64,000 bases of DNA from assembly GCF_030056575.1 (NCBI RefSeq), contig NZ_JASHHX010000005.1, positions 1-64,000 on the forward strand, given 5' to 3'. Source of the stretch: Rhodoblastus sp. 17X3 (GTDB lineage Bacteria > Pseudomonadota > Alphaproteobacteria > Rhizobiales > Beijerinckiaceae). A program made the translations under genes and the position numbers. This document shows positions 1-8,500 of the stretch, piece after piece; the stretch's first letter is position 1; each line of letters opens with the position of its first letter. The notes below the pieces were generated by a model. The model saw only the letters and a list, made by a program, of their open reading frames with translations, was not told where the DNA came from and did not search any database.

Positions 1-241
1 TTGTTCCCTGTTTTTCTTCGCGAATACGAATGAAGTTCGCGTCTGAGGCGGGCTTGCCCGGACGCTAGGCTTCCTGGCGACTGCGCCGTATCAAGGAACA
101 TGCCAACAATACGACTTTGGTAAGCCGTTGAATCAACGTGATCTTTATGGACTTTGTGGCAAAGGTCGCGCGAAATTTCGGCGGCTGTTTAAAACTTGTG
201 CAGATAGCGCCAGATAGGCCATTCAAGCGCACAGGAATTAA
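1..241. other. left window edge, no gene recognised
   Basis: I see no convincing coding frame or RNA gene here. The stretch lies downstream of the thioesterase stop codon and upstream of whatever lies beyond the left edge. No strong hairpin followed by a T-run stands out. Confidence 0.4.
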
Positions 242-1132
242 TCAAAGCTGCGCAAAATTCACAGACGGCTCGCGCTTCAGCCGGATCAAACCCTCCTGGG
301 CGACGGAGGCGATCAGGGCGCCGCTGCGCGAATAAAGGGCGCCGCGGCCGAATCCCAGCGCGCCTGAGGCGCTGGGGCTATCCTGCACATAAAGCATCCA
401 TTCGTCGGCGCGGAACGGGCGATGCAGCCAGAGCGCATGATCGAGGCTGGCGGCCTGGATGTCTGGATGGAACACGGAACGGCCATGCGCGATCAGCGAG
501 GTGTCGAGCAGGGTCATGTCCGAGAGATAGGCCAGCGCGGCGCGGTGGATCGCCGGGTCGTCCGGCAGAGCCGCCGAGGTCCGGACCCAGATTCTCTGCA
601 CCTCGTCCGACTGCGGCCCCCGCGCGACAAAGCGGCTCGGGTCGACCGGACGCATTTCGATTGGCCGCTCGCGCTCGAAATAGCGGCGCACGGGTTCGGG
701 CATGAACTGCCCGAATCGGCCAATGAATTCGCTCTCGTCGGGCAACTCTTCCGGCGGCGGGGCGTCGGGCGGCGGGAAGGCGTGATCCAGATTGTCGGGC
801 TCGGCGTTGTGAAAGGACGCGGCGAGCGTGAAAATGATCTTGCCGTGCTGGATCGCCTGGCAGCGCCGGGTCGCGAAGCTGCGTCCGTCGCGCAGATGCT
901 CCACCTGATAAAGGATCGGCGCCGAAGGATCGCCGCCGAGCAGGAAGTAGGCGTGCAGCGAATGAGCGCTGGCGTGCTCGACCGTGCGCTGCGCCGCGAC
1001 CAGCGCCTGCGCGATCACCAGGCCGCCGAACACGCGCTGCCAACCGACCTGCGGGCTGCGGCCCCTGAAGACGTTCTCCTCGATCTTCTCGAGGTCGAGA
1101 ATATTCAGGAGGTCGGTGATCGCCTTGGACAT
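242..1132 (-). CDS. tesB: acyl-CoA thioesterase II (TesB-like)
   Basis: Encodes about 296 residues, a double-hotdog thioesterase that hydrolyses acyl-CoA to free fatty acid and CoA in the cytoplasm. The N-terminal half carries FRGRSPQVGWQRVFGG and the HSLHAYFL stretch typical of TesB. In the C-terminal half the catalytic Asp is seen in YLSDMTLLD and the catalytic Gln in ASVAQEGLIR; the third residue of the E. coli triad (Thr) appears as Ser before LDHALWLH. The ATG at 1132 (MSKAITDLL) matches the family start; the frame continues upstream without support. It lies 108 bp downstream of amtB on the same strand, giving the order glnK-amtB-tesB that is also known from E. coli. Family assignment is firm; the physiological substrate is unknown. 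Confidence 0.93.
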   Translation of the reverse strand: MSKAITDLLNILDLEKIEENVFRGRSPQVGWQRVFGGLVIAQALVAAQRTVEHASAHSLHAYFLLGGDPSAPILYQVEHLRDGRSFATRRCQAIQHGKIIFTLAASFHNAEPDNLDHAFPPPDAPPPEELPDESEFIGRFGQFMPEPVRRYFERERPIEMRPVDPSRFVARGPQSDEVQRIWVRTSAALPDDPAIHRAALAYLSDMTLLDTSLIAHGRSVFHPDIQAASLDHALWLHRPFRADEWMLYVQDSPSASGALGFGRGALYSRSGALIASVAQEGLIRLKREPSVNFAQL

Positions 1133-1240
1133 TTTTGGACCGCGCAATTCGCATAACCGGGCCGCCGCGACGGGAGTCGCGGCGAATTGGTTTAGAATGG
1201 AACGCTTTTTCACGGCTCCGTCAAGCGAGCGGGCGAAGCC

Positions 1241-2554
1241 TCACGGATGGAGCGATTCGCCATGGAGGGCGAGGTCGAGGCCGAGGCGCTCGTCGTCGGG
1301 CGAAACGCGCAGGCCGACAAGGAGATCGACGATTTTCAGGGCGATCGCCGTGCCCGCGACGCACCATAAGGTGACGATCGCGACGCCGGCGGCCTGAACG
1401 GCCAATTGATGGGCGTTGCCTTCGAGGAGACCGGAAACGCCCGCCTGGCCGGCCGTGGCGCTGACCGACGCGGTCGCGAAGACGCCCGCGAGGAGCGTGC
1501 CGAGCACGCCGCCGACGCCGTGGACGCCGAAGACGTCAAGCGTATCGTCATAGCCCAGCCTGGCCTTCAGCGCCGTCGAGGTCCAGAAGCACACCCCGCC
1601 GGCAAGCGCGCCGATGATGATCCCGTGCCACGGCAAGACAAAACCGGACGCCGGGGTGATCGTGCCCAGTCCGGCGACGGCGCCGGAAATCAGGCCGAGG
1701 ACGGACGGCCGGCCATTATGGACCCATTCCAGCCCCGACCACACCAGAGCGCCAGCGCAGGCCGAGAAATGCGTCGCAACGATCGCATAGATCGCCCGGG
1801 ATCCGATTCCGAGCGCCGAGCCGCCATTGAATCCGAACCAGCCGACCCACAGCAGTCCGAGGCCGACAAAAGCCATCGACAGATCGAAGGGCGCAAGATT
1901 TTCACGGCGATATCCCATGCGCTGGCCAAGCATCAGGGCCGCGACGAGGCCGGCCACGCCGGCGTTGATATGCACGACCGTGCCGCCCGCGAAATCGATC
2001 AGGCCCCACTCGGCAAGAAAGCCGCCGCCCCAGACCCAATGGGCGCTGGGGATGTAAACTATGAACAGCCAGAGCGCGCAGAACAGGCAGAAGGCCGAAA
2101 ATTTCATACGTTCGGCGGTCGCGCCGCCGACCAGCGCGCAAGTGATCACGGCAAAGGTCATCTGGTAGGCGCAAAACAGCATTTCGGGGATGGTCCCAGC
2201 CAGTTTGCTGACCGAATCCAGGCCGATCGGGGCAAGCATGGCGGCGGAGGCGTCGCCGATCAGCGGACCGGAGCCGCGGAAAGCAAGGCTATAGCCAAGC
2301 ACGAGCCAGAGCAGCGAGACGATCGCCGTTGCAGCGAGGCTCTGGGCCATGGTGGCCAGGACGTTCTTCTTGCGGACCATGCCCGCGTAGAAAAGCGCAA
2401 GGCCGGGAAGGGTCATCAGCAGGACCAGCGCGGTCGCCACGACCATGAAAGCCGTGTCGGCGGCGTCGATTTTTGTCTCCGCCGCCAAGGCCGGGACTGC
2501 GAAAAGGCAGGTTGCGACGGCGCCGAGGCCGACGACGGGAAGGCGATTTGTCAT
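1241..2554 (-). CDS. amtB: ammonium transporter AmtB
   Basis: About 437 residues, Amt/Rh family inner-membrane channel for ammonium/ammonia. The first 25 residues form a signal peptide ending near ALAAE, as in E. coli AmtB, and eleven hydrophobic segments follow. The twin pore histidines are visible in SAHWVWGGGF and DVFGVHGVGG, and the pore-gating phenylalanines in YQMTFAV and WFGFNGG. I chose the ATG at 2554 because it places the signal peptide at the N-terminus; a longer frame to 2629 would overlap the glnK end. It lies 58 bp after glnK, so the two are very probably one operon in which the PII protein blocks the channel when nitrogen is plentiful. Confidence 0.96.
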   Translation of the reverse strand: MTNRLPVVGLGAVATCLFAVPALAAETKIDAADTAFMVVATALVLLMTLPGLALFYAGMVRKKNVLATMAQSLAATAIVSLLWLVLGYSLAFRGSGPLIGDASAAMLAPIGLDSVSKLAGTIPEMLFCAYQMTFAVITCALVGGATAERMKFSAFCLFCALWLFIVYIPSAHWVWGGGFLAEWGLIDFAGGTVVHINAGVAGLVAALMLGQRMGYRRENLAPFDLSMAFVGLGLLWVGWFGFNGGSALGIGSRAIYAIVATHFSACAGALVWSGLEWVHNGRPSVLGLISGAVAGLGTITPASGFVLPWHGIIIGALAGGVCFWTSTALKARLGYDDTLDVFGVHGVGGVLGTLLAGVFATASVSATAGQAGVSGLLEGNAHQLAVQAAGVAIVTLWCVAGTAIALKIVDLLVGLRVSPDDERLGLDLALHGESLHP

Positions 2555-2612
2555 GGGGCGATCCGCTGGAGGTTCCGATCGGAGGCAAGAGCCGGAGGAA
2601 ATGCGCGCCGCC

Positions 2613-2972
<360 letters not shown>

Positions 2973-2987
2973 TCACGTTCATTGCGT

Positions 2988-3003
2988 GGCTTCGTCTGTG
3001 CCA
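2988..3003 (-). promoter_or_regulatory. candidate sigma-54 promoter of glnK-amtB
   Basis: Read on the minus strand this is TGGCAC, five bases, then AAGCC. The GG and GC dinucleotides have the spacing required for a -24/-12 promoter. The -24 half is a perfect match; the -12 half keeps GC but not the TT before it. A start site about 12 bases on would give a leader of roughly 25 bases before the glnK ATG at 2951. Known biology of glnK-amtB operons supports it; no NtrC site was recognised with confidence. Confidence 0.5.
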
Positions 3004-3032
3004 TTTATGGGCATATTGCACAAGAGATCGCC

Positions 3033-3053
3033 ATGACCGAAAAGCTCGGTCAT
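3033..3053. repeat. 8-bp perfect inverted repeat upstream of glnK
   Basis: The arms ATGACCGA and TCGGTCAT are separated by AAAGC, between the Trm112-like gene and glnK. It could be an operator for the glnK-amtB promoter, which starts about 30 bp further on the minus strand, or part of a terminator for the gene upstream. There is no long T-run, so the operator reading is slightly preferred. Confidence 0.35.
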
Positions 3054-3106
3054 TGGTCGAGGTCACATATGCTCATTTGCTATTCAGTTTATGCGACGCC
3101 TCTCGT

Positions 3107-3322
3107 TCACTCCTCGATCCGTCGCGCCTCTTCCGGCAGCATGATCGGGATGCCGTCGCGAATCGGATAGGCAAGATGGGCGGCGAGCGAGACCAGCTCA
3201 TTGCGCTCGCGGTCGTAGCGCAAGCTGGTCTTGGTCAGCGGACAGACGAGGATTTCCAGCAGGCGCGGATCCACGACGGCGGTTTCGGCGGCGGAGGGCG
3301 TCGCGGCGGGCGAGTCGTTCAT
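3107..3322 (-). CDS. Trm112-like zinc-ribbon-related small protein (UPF0434 type)
   Basis: 71 residues. The core [20 protein letters not shown] followed by [20 protein letters not shown] is diagnostic of the Trm112/YcaR family, small partners or activators of methyltransferases in other organisms. Only one of the usual four zinc cysteines is left, which is common in the bacterial branch. It starts 9 bases after the LON-domain gene ends and is probably co-transcribed with it. The bacterial function is not established. Confidence 0.85.
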   Translation of the reverse strand: MNDSPAATPSAAETAVVDPRLLEILVCPLTKTSLRYDRERNELVSLAAHLAYPIRDGIPIMLPEEARRIEE

Positions 3323-3331
3323 CTTGATATC

Positions 3332-4018
3332 CTATTGCAGCGGCCTGGCCGCCTTGGTGGCGCGGGAAAGCGCGATTTCGCCGAGCGCGAGCAGCAGCTC
3401 GGCGCGCGTCGCGAGGTCGGGCGCCTCCAACAGGGCCTGTTTCTCGGCGTGGTCGAACGGGCCGATCATGGCGAAGATCGCGATCATGTCGGCGTCCGGC
3501 ATGGATTCGACGTCCTTGCGCGCGATTTCGAGTTGCAGCGCCTGGGCGAGGTCGAAGGCGACGGCGTTCAGATCGGTCCGCTGCTTCGCCGGGACGGTTT
3601 CTTCCGGCGCGAAATCTTCCTCGAAAACGCTGAAATCCACATTGGCCCTGCGATAGGGCTCGGCCGACTCCACTTCGGACAGGATGCGGAAGCGGGCGAT
3701 GCCGCTGAGCACGACGAAATAGCGCCCGTCGCCCGTTTCCGACAGCTGGGTGATGCGTCCCGCCGCGCCGACTGGCCGCAGTTCGGCCTTTTCGCCGGGA
3801 GGCGCGTCCACGCCGGAGAGCGGCTGGACCATGCCGATGATCCGCTCGCCGCGCATCGCCTCGTCGAACATGGCGAGATAGCGCGGCTCGAAAATATTCA
3901 GCGGCAACTGCCCGCCCGGCAGCAGGATCGCCCCCGATAAGGGAAAGATCGGGATCGATTCCGGCAGGTCCGAAGGCCCGAGATAAGTCTTGTTCATCGC
4001 CATGGACGATCCAGTCAT
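3332..4018 (-). CDS. LON substrate-binding-domain protein (no protease domain)
   Basis: 228 residues covering only the N-terminal LON domain: IPIFPLSGAILLPGGQLPLNIFEPRY, shown here as IPIFPLSGAILLPGG then LNIFEPRYL, and RIIGMVQP. There is no AAA+ ATPase or Ser/Lys protease part, so it is the stand-alone form common in Proteobacteria, presumed to bind unfolded protein. The ATG at 4018 overlaps the stop of the thioredoxin-TPR gene by four bases (ATGA), indicating translational coupling. An in-frame ATG at 4003 (MAMNK) is a possible alternative start. Confidence 0.88.
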   Translation of the reverse strand: MTGSSMAMNKTYLGPSDLPESIPIFPLSGAILLPGGQLPLNIFEPRYLAMFDEAMRGERIIGMVQPLSGVDAPPGEKAELRPVGAAGRITQLSETGDGRYFVVLSGIARFRILSEVESAEPYRRANVDFSVFEEDFAPEETVPAKQRTDLNAVAFDLAQALQLEIARKDVESMPDADMIAIFAMIGPFDHAEKQALLEAPDLATRAELLLALGEIALSRATKAARPLQ

Positions 4019-4929
4019 GAAAACAGGAGCGACGACAATTGCCGTCGGGCCGAACGCGTCGTCGGGTCGACCGGCCCCCAGCTGTCGAAAAACTGCAGCA
4101 GCAATTTCCGAGCCGAATCGTCGTTCCAGCTGCGTTCACGCTTGATGATGTTCAGCAGTTCCTGCGCGGCGCCGTCGCGACGGCCCGCCGCATTGAGCGC
4201 CACGGCGAGATCATAGCGGGCCTGATGGTCGGTGGGAACATTTTCGACGCGGGCCAGCAGATAGGCAAGATCGCCGACCGCGCCGGCCTGTTCCTGCAAC
4301 GCCAGCGCGGCGCGCGCGGCGGCGACCGCCGGGACATTGGCGTGCTGGGCGGGAATGGCGTCGAGCAATTCCCTGGCCGCGGCCAAGGCCCCCTGCGCGA
4401 TCCTGACGCGAGCGACGCCCGCAAGCGCGCCGGCGTGCTCCGGCTCGACGCCCAGGATTTGGGCGAAAACGGCTTCGGCCGCATCGGATTCTCCCGATTC
4501 GAGCAGCGCCTGCGCCTCGGCGAACAAGGCCTCGACATCGGGCCCCGCCGGTCCCAGCCAGCGGTCGATGAAAGCCCTGATCTCGCCTTCCGGCAGCGCG
4601 CCCATGAAGCCGTCGACCATCTGGCCGTTCTGGAACGCGACCACCGCGGGAATCGACTGGATGCCGAGCTTCTCGGCGATCTGGGGATATTTGTCGATGT
4701 CCATCTTGGCGAGGCGCACCCTGCCGCGCAGCGAGGCGACGACTTTTTCGAGAATCGGCGTCAATTGCTTGCACGGCCCACACCAGGGAGCCCAGAAATC
4801 GATCAGCACCAGGCGGCGCAGCGATTCCTCCATCACCTCGGCGCGGAAACCCTGCAGGGTCACGTCGATGATGTCCGCTCCCGCCGCGCCGTTCGAAGGG
4901 GAAAAGGGCTTTTGTTCCGCTGGCTGCAT
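4015..4929 (-). CDS. cnoX: thioredoxin-TPR co-chaperone (CnoX/YbbN-like)
   Basis: About 304 residues. The N-terminal thioredoxin fold (roughly residues 25-125) has the active site WAPWCGPCK with both cysteines, followed by a helical TPR region to the C-terminus (ALFAEAQALLESGESDAAEAVF and similar). This is the YbbN/CnoX architecture, a holdase that protects proteins from oxidation and passes them to GroEL and DnaK; having CGPC it may also be redox active. The ATG at 4929 is chosen; the open frame continues to 5226 only because it reads through the tRNA on the other strand. It heads a likely operon with the LON-domain and Trm112-like genes. Confidence 0.93.
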   Translation of the reverse strand: MQPAEQKPFSPSNGAAGADIIDVTLQGFRAEVMEESLRRLVLIDFWAPWCGPCKQLTPILEKVVASLRGRVRLAKMDIDKYPQIAEKLGIQSIPAVVAFQNGQMVDGFMGALPEGEIRAFIDRWLGPAGPDVEALFAEAQALLESGESDAAEAVFAQILGVEPEHAGALAGVARVRIAQGALAAARELLDAIPAQHANVPAVAAARAALALQEQAGAVGDLAYLLARVENVPTDHQARYDLAVALNAAGRRDGAAQELLNIIKRERSWNDDSARKLLLQFFDSWGPVDPTTRSARRQLSSLLFS

Positions 4930-5088
4930 TGCGCGTCCTGTTCGTCCTGGCGCGGTCCCCCGGACCGCGTTTGACGGGTAAAATGGAGGTTCAAGGACTG
5001 TTTCGCAACCGTCCGCGCGTTTTCCGCACGGCAAGAAGGGCTTTTCCGGCCCGATGACAAATTCACGAAAAAACCCGCCAAAGCCCTG

Positions 5089-5117
5089 TTGCAATGTCCC
5101 GGGCTTTGCGGCATATA
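5089..5117 (+). promoter_or_regulatory. sigma-70-type promoter of tRNA-Gly
   Basis: TTGCAA (5089-5094), a 17-bp spacer, then CATATA (5112-5117), followed by a GC-rich discriminator as expected for a stable-RNA promoter. The predicted start near 5124 lies about 27 bases before the mature tRNA 5' end. Confidence 0.55.
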
Positions 5118-5150
5118 GCCCCCACGACGCGGTTGCGTCGTCCCACGGAT

Positions 5151-5225
5151 GCGGGTGTAGCTCAGGGGTAGAGCACAACCTTGCCAAGGTTGGGGTCGAG
5201 GGTTCGAATCCCTTCGCCCGCTCCA
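5151..5225 (+). tRNA. tRNA-Gly (anticodon GCC)
   Basis: The cloverleaf can be folded by hand. The acceptor stem GCGGGTG pairs with CGCCCGC (one T-G wobble), the D-arm is GCTCAGGGGTAGAGC, the anticodon stem CAACC/GGTTG encloses loop TTGCCAA with anticodon GCC, and the T-arm contains GGTTCGAATC. The discriminator is T and CCA is encoded (5223-5225). Confidence 0.98.
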
Positions 5226-5252
5226 AAATACCAGAAATCGTTGATTTCGCAG

Positions 5253-5290
5253 AATCCCGGCCGATCAGATCGGCCGGGATTGCGCGTTTT
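5253..5290 (+). terminator. intrinsic terminator after tRNA-Gly
   Basis: A perfect 13-bp stem, AATCCCGGCCGAT / ATCGGCCGGGATT with loop CAG (5253-5281), is followed by GCGCG and TTTT. It lies 28 bases after the tRNA 3' end. Confidence 0.75.
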
Positions 5291-5463
5291 AAGCGCCTTT
5301 CCGTTCATGGTCGGAACCGTCCCATGTCCCGCCCCACCTGCATCATTGCGTGAAATCTGGAGCGTCGGCCGCCGCGTCCAGAACCTGCCAAGCCCCACAA
5401 AGCAGGCCGTGCGGCGGTTTTCGTTCAGGCCGCGCGCATTGGATTCCAACTTCCCAAAACAAC

Positions 5464-5494
5464 ACGAGCGCCGGCGGGGGGCGCCGGCGCTCGT
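5464..5494 (-). terminator. hairpin terminator after the 1804-residue phosphoesterase gene
   Basis: A 13-bp perfect stem (ACGAGCGCCGGCG and its complement around a G5 loop) begins 37 bases after the minus-strand stop codon at 5531. On that strand it is followed by GTTGTTTTGG, a short T-run. The rest of the 5226-5530 gap holds only this and the tRNA terminator. Confidence 0.65.
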
Positions 5495-5530
5495 ATCGAT
5501 GGGCCCGAGATCAATTCGGGCGCACATTCC

Positions 5531-8500
5531 TCATGCGTTCGTCGCCGCGGAAAAGTAAATGAACGGGTGTCCGTGCGGCGGGTCGACTGTCGAGGCCGCG
5601 AACTGGACGCTGCTGGCGAAGCTCCCGGCATTTTGCCCGAGCAAACCGAGATTGGCCGCGGGCGAACCGCCTTCAAGGAGCAGGGCCGCCACCGCGGCTG
5701 GGCCGCTTTGTGTCGATCCGGCGCCTCCGGCGACCGGCGGGTCGGTCATCACCAGGAACTGCGGCGCGGAACTAGCCGTTTCGCCCGTGGTCAGATTATT
5801 CGCGGTGATGATCAGATTGGCGACCGGCTGACCCGTTCCTGTATAGGTCGACGACAATGTGAGGTTGGAAATCGGCGCACCCGTCGTCCCGGTGGTCTCG
5901 GCGATGGTCCAGGTGAATGTGCCGTCCGCCTGTTTCGCGTTCGAGACGCTATAGCCGCTCGGCGCGCTGATGGTCTCGTAGGACGGCAGCCCCCTGATGA
6001 CCACCGAAAGACGGTCGTCGCCATCGACGGGCGTCGCCGTGACGCCCAACGCCACCGACCCGCCCGCCGCAACAAGCAGCGCCGAATTGGCGAGGGTCAG
6101 AACTGGCGCTTCCGGCCCCTTGTCCTCGTCCACCGTCAAGGCGCGGGTCGCCTGCGCGGCCGCGTTTCCAGCGGCGTCGGAGACATTGGCCGTGACCGTA
6201 TAGGCGCCGTCGGCGAGGGCGAGGGCCTGGGCGCCGGTGAGGGCAACCGACCATGCGTTGTTGGTGGGGACAGCGGCCGTATAGTTGCCGACCACCGCAT
6301 TCGTGCGATCGATGAGCTTGACGCTAACCACCTGGCCGGTCTCCGCGCCGGAGGTCTTGCCGCTGATCGAGAAGCCGGCGGCGGCCTCGGTCCCACTGAG
6401 GATATCGTTTCCGGCGATCGTGCTGATGGTGACGGTCGGGGCGGTGGTGTCGATTTTCAGAGTTCCGGCCGGATTCCTGGCCGCGCCGCTCACCACGGCG
6501 GCGTTTCCGGCCAGATCCTTGATGCTGCCGCCGTTGACCTGAAGCGACGAGACCGTCAGATCGGACGTATTCTGCCCTGCCGCGACGACATAGGTGAAAG
6601 CCAGCGCTTTCGTGCCGGAGCCGCCCGCATAGGTCGCGACCCCGCCGTCGTTCAGCGCCAGAGTGGGCGCGCCTGCGACGAATACGCTCTCGCTGAAATT
6701 CACTGTCAACGTCACGGATTTGCCGGCGTTCAGATTCGCGGTGGCCGGGTTGGCGATGACGGAAGACACGGTCGGCGCCGCTGTGTCCAGCGTAGCGACG
6801 AAGATCGGCGACGGCGCCGAGACATGGCTCACGGCGTCGGTGGCGGTGGCGGTGAGATTGTTGACGCCCTGCGCCAGCGTGATGTTGCTCGCCGTGGTCC
6901 AATTGCCCCCGCCGTCGGCGGCGGCGGTCGCGACCAGAATCGCGCCATCGTAGAGGTTGACGGTGGCGTTGGCCTCGGCGGTTCCGCTGACTCCGACGGA
7001 GGCGACATTGGTAGTTCCGTCGGCCGCGCTTGTTCCATTATCGGGCGAGATGCCGGAAATAGCGGGGGCCGCGGGCGCTGTCGTGTCGAGCGTGGCGACG
7101 AAAATCGCGGAGGGCGCGGAGATATTGCCGGCAGCGTCGGTCGCCGTTGCCGTGAGATTGTTGACGCCCTGCGCCAGCGTGATGTTGCTCGCCGTGGTCC
7201 AATTGCCGCTTCCGTCGGCGGCGACCGTCACCACCAGGGTCGCGCCGTCATAGAGCGCGACGGTGCTGCCGGCCTCGGCGGTTCCACTGACGGCGACGGT
7301 GGCGGCCGAGGTGATCCCATCGGTCGCGCTCGTCCCCGTGTCCGGAGAGATCCCGGAAATGACCGGGAGGCCCGGCGCCGCCGTGTCCAGGCTTGCAACA
7401 TAGGTCGCAGACGGCGCGGAGGCGTTGCCTGCGGCGTCCGTCGCCGTGGCGGTGAGGTTGTTGACGCCCTGCGCCAGCGTGATGTTGCTGGCAGTGCTCC
7501 AATTGCCCCCGCCATCGGCGGCGACGGTCGCGACCAGAATCGCGCCATCGTAGAGGTTGACGGTGGCGTTGGCCTCGGCGGTTCCGCCGACTGCGACGGA
7601 GGCGATATTGGTGAGGCCGTCGGCCGCGCTCGTCCCGCTGTCAGGCGATATGCCGGAAATGGCCGGGAGACTGGGCGCCGCCGTGTCGAGCGTGGCGACG
7701 AAAATCGCGGAGGGCGCGGAGACATTGTTCAAGGCGTCGGTCGCAGTCGCGGTGATGTTATTTACGCCCTCCGCCAGGGCGACGTTGCTCGAGGTCGCCC
7801 AAGCGCCGTTGGAGCCGGCGACCAGCGTCACCACCAGAATTCCGCCGTCATAGAGCTGGACGCTGCTGCCGGCCTCGGCGGATCCGCTGACCGCGACAGA
7901 GGCGACATTGGTGATCCCGTCGGACGCGCTCGTCCCGCTGTCGGGCGAGATCCCGGCGATGGACGGCTGAGCCGGCGGCGTCGTGTCGAGCGTCGCGACG
8001 AAGGCCCCTGAAGGCGCAGAGGCATTCCCCGCGGCGTCGGTTGCTGTGGCGGTGAGGGTATTGACGCCTTCCGCCAGAGTGATGTTGCTCGACGTCGTCC
8101 AGGCGCCGTTGGAATCGGCGACCAGCGTCGCAATCAGGGTCGCTCCGTCGTAAAGCTGGACCGTGCTGCCGGCCTCGGCGGTTCCGCTGACGGCGACAGA
8201 CGCGATATTGGTGAGGCCGTCCGTCGCGCTCGCCCCGGCGTCGGGCGAGATCCCGGCGATGGACGGGGCGTCCGGAACATTGGTGTCGATGCGCAGGATC
8301 CCGGCGGGATTGGCGGCGGCGCCGTCCAGAATGGCCAGGTTTCCCGAGGCGTCCCTGATGTCGCCGCCGTCCGGCACGAGCCCCAGCACGGTCAGATCGA
8401 ATGTATTTTGTCCTGGCGTGACGACATAGGTGAAGGCCAGCGCGTTCGTGCCGGAGCCACCCGCATAGGTCGCGATTCCGCCGTCGTTCAGCACCAGATA

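Noticed and set aside
5151-5225. tRNA-Gly as an integration site for a genomic island covering the polysaccharide locus
   Set aside because: I saw no integrase gene and could find no duplicated tRNA 3' end in the window, so there is no support for an element boundary.
4930-5226. N-terminal extension of the thioredoxin-TPR gene
   Set aside because: The open frame reads antisense through tRNA-Gly, giving the well-known spurious ERAKGFEPSTPTLARLC peptide. The family start is the ATG at 4929.
5253-5494. Possible CRISPR-like or repeat cluster between tRNA and phosphoesterase gene
   Set aside because: The two strong stems differ in sequence and are better explained as two converging terminators.
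6778-8277. RTX-type calcium-binding nonapeptides in the large secreted protein
   Set aside because: I looked for G-G-x-G-x-D repeats because of the type I system and found none; the repeats are Ig-like.
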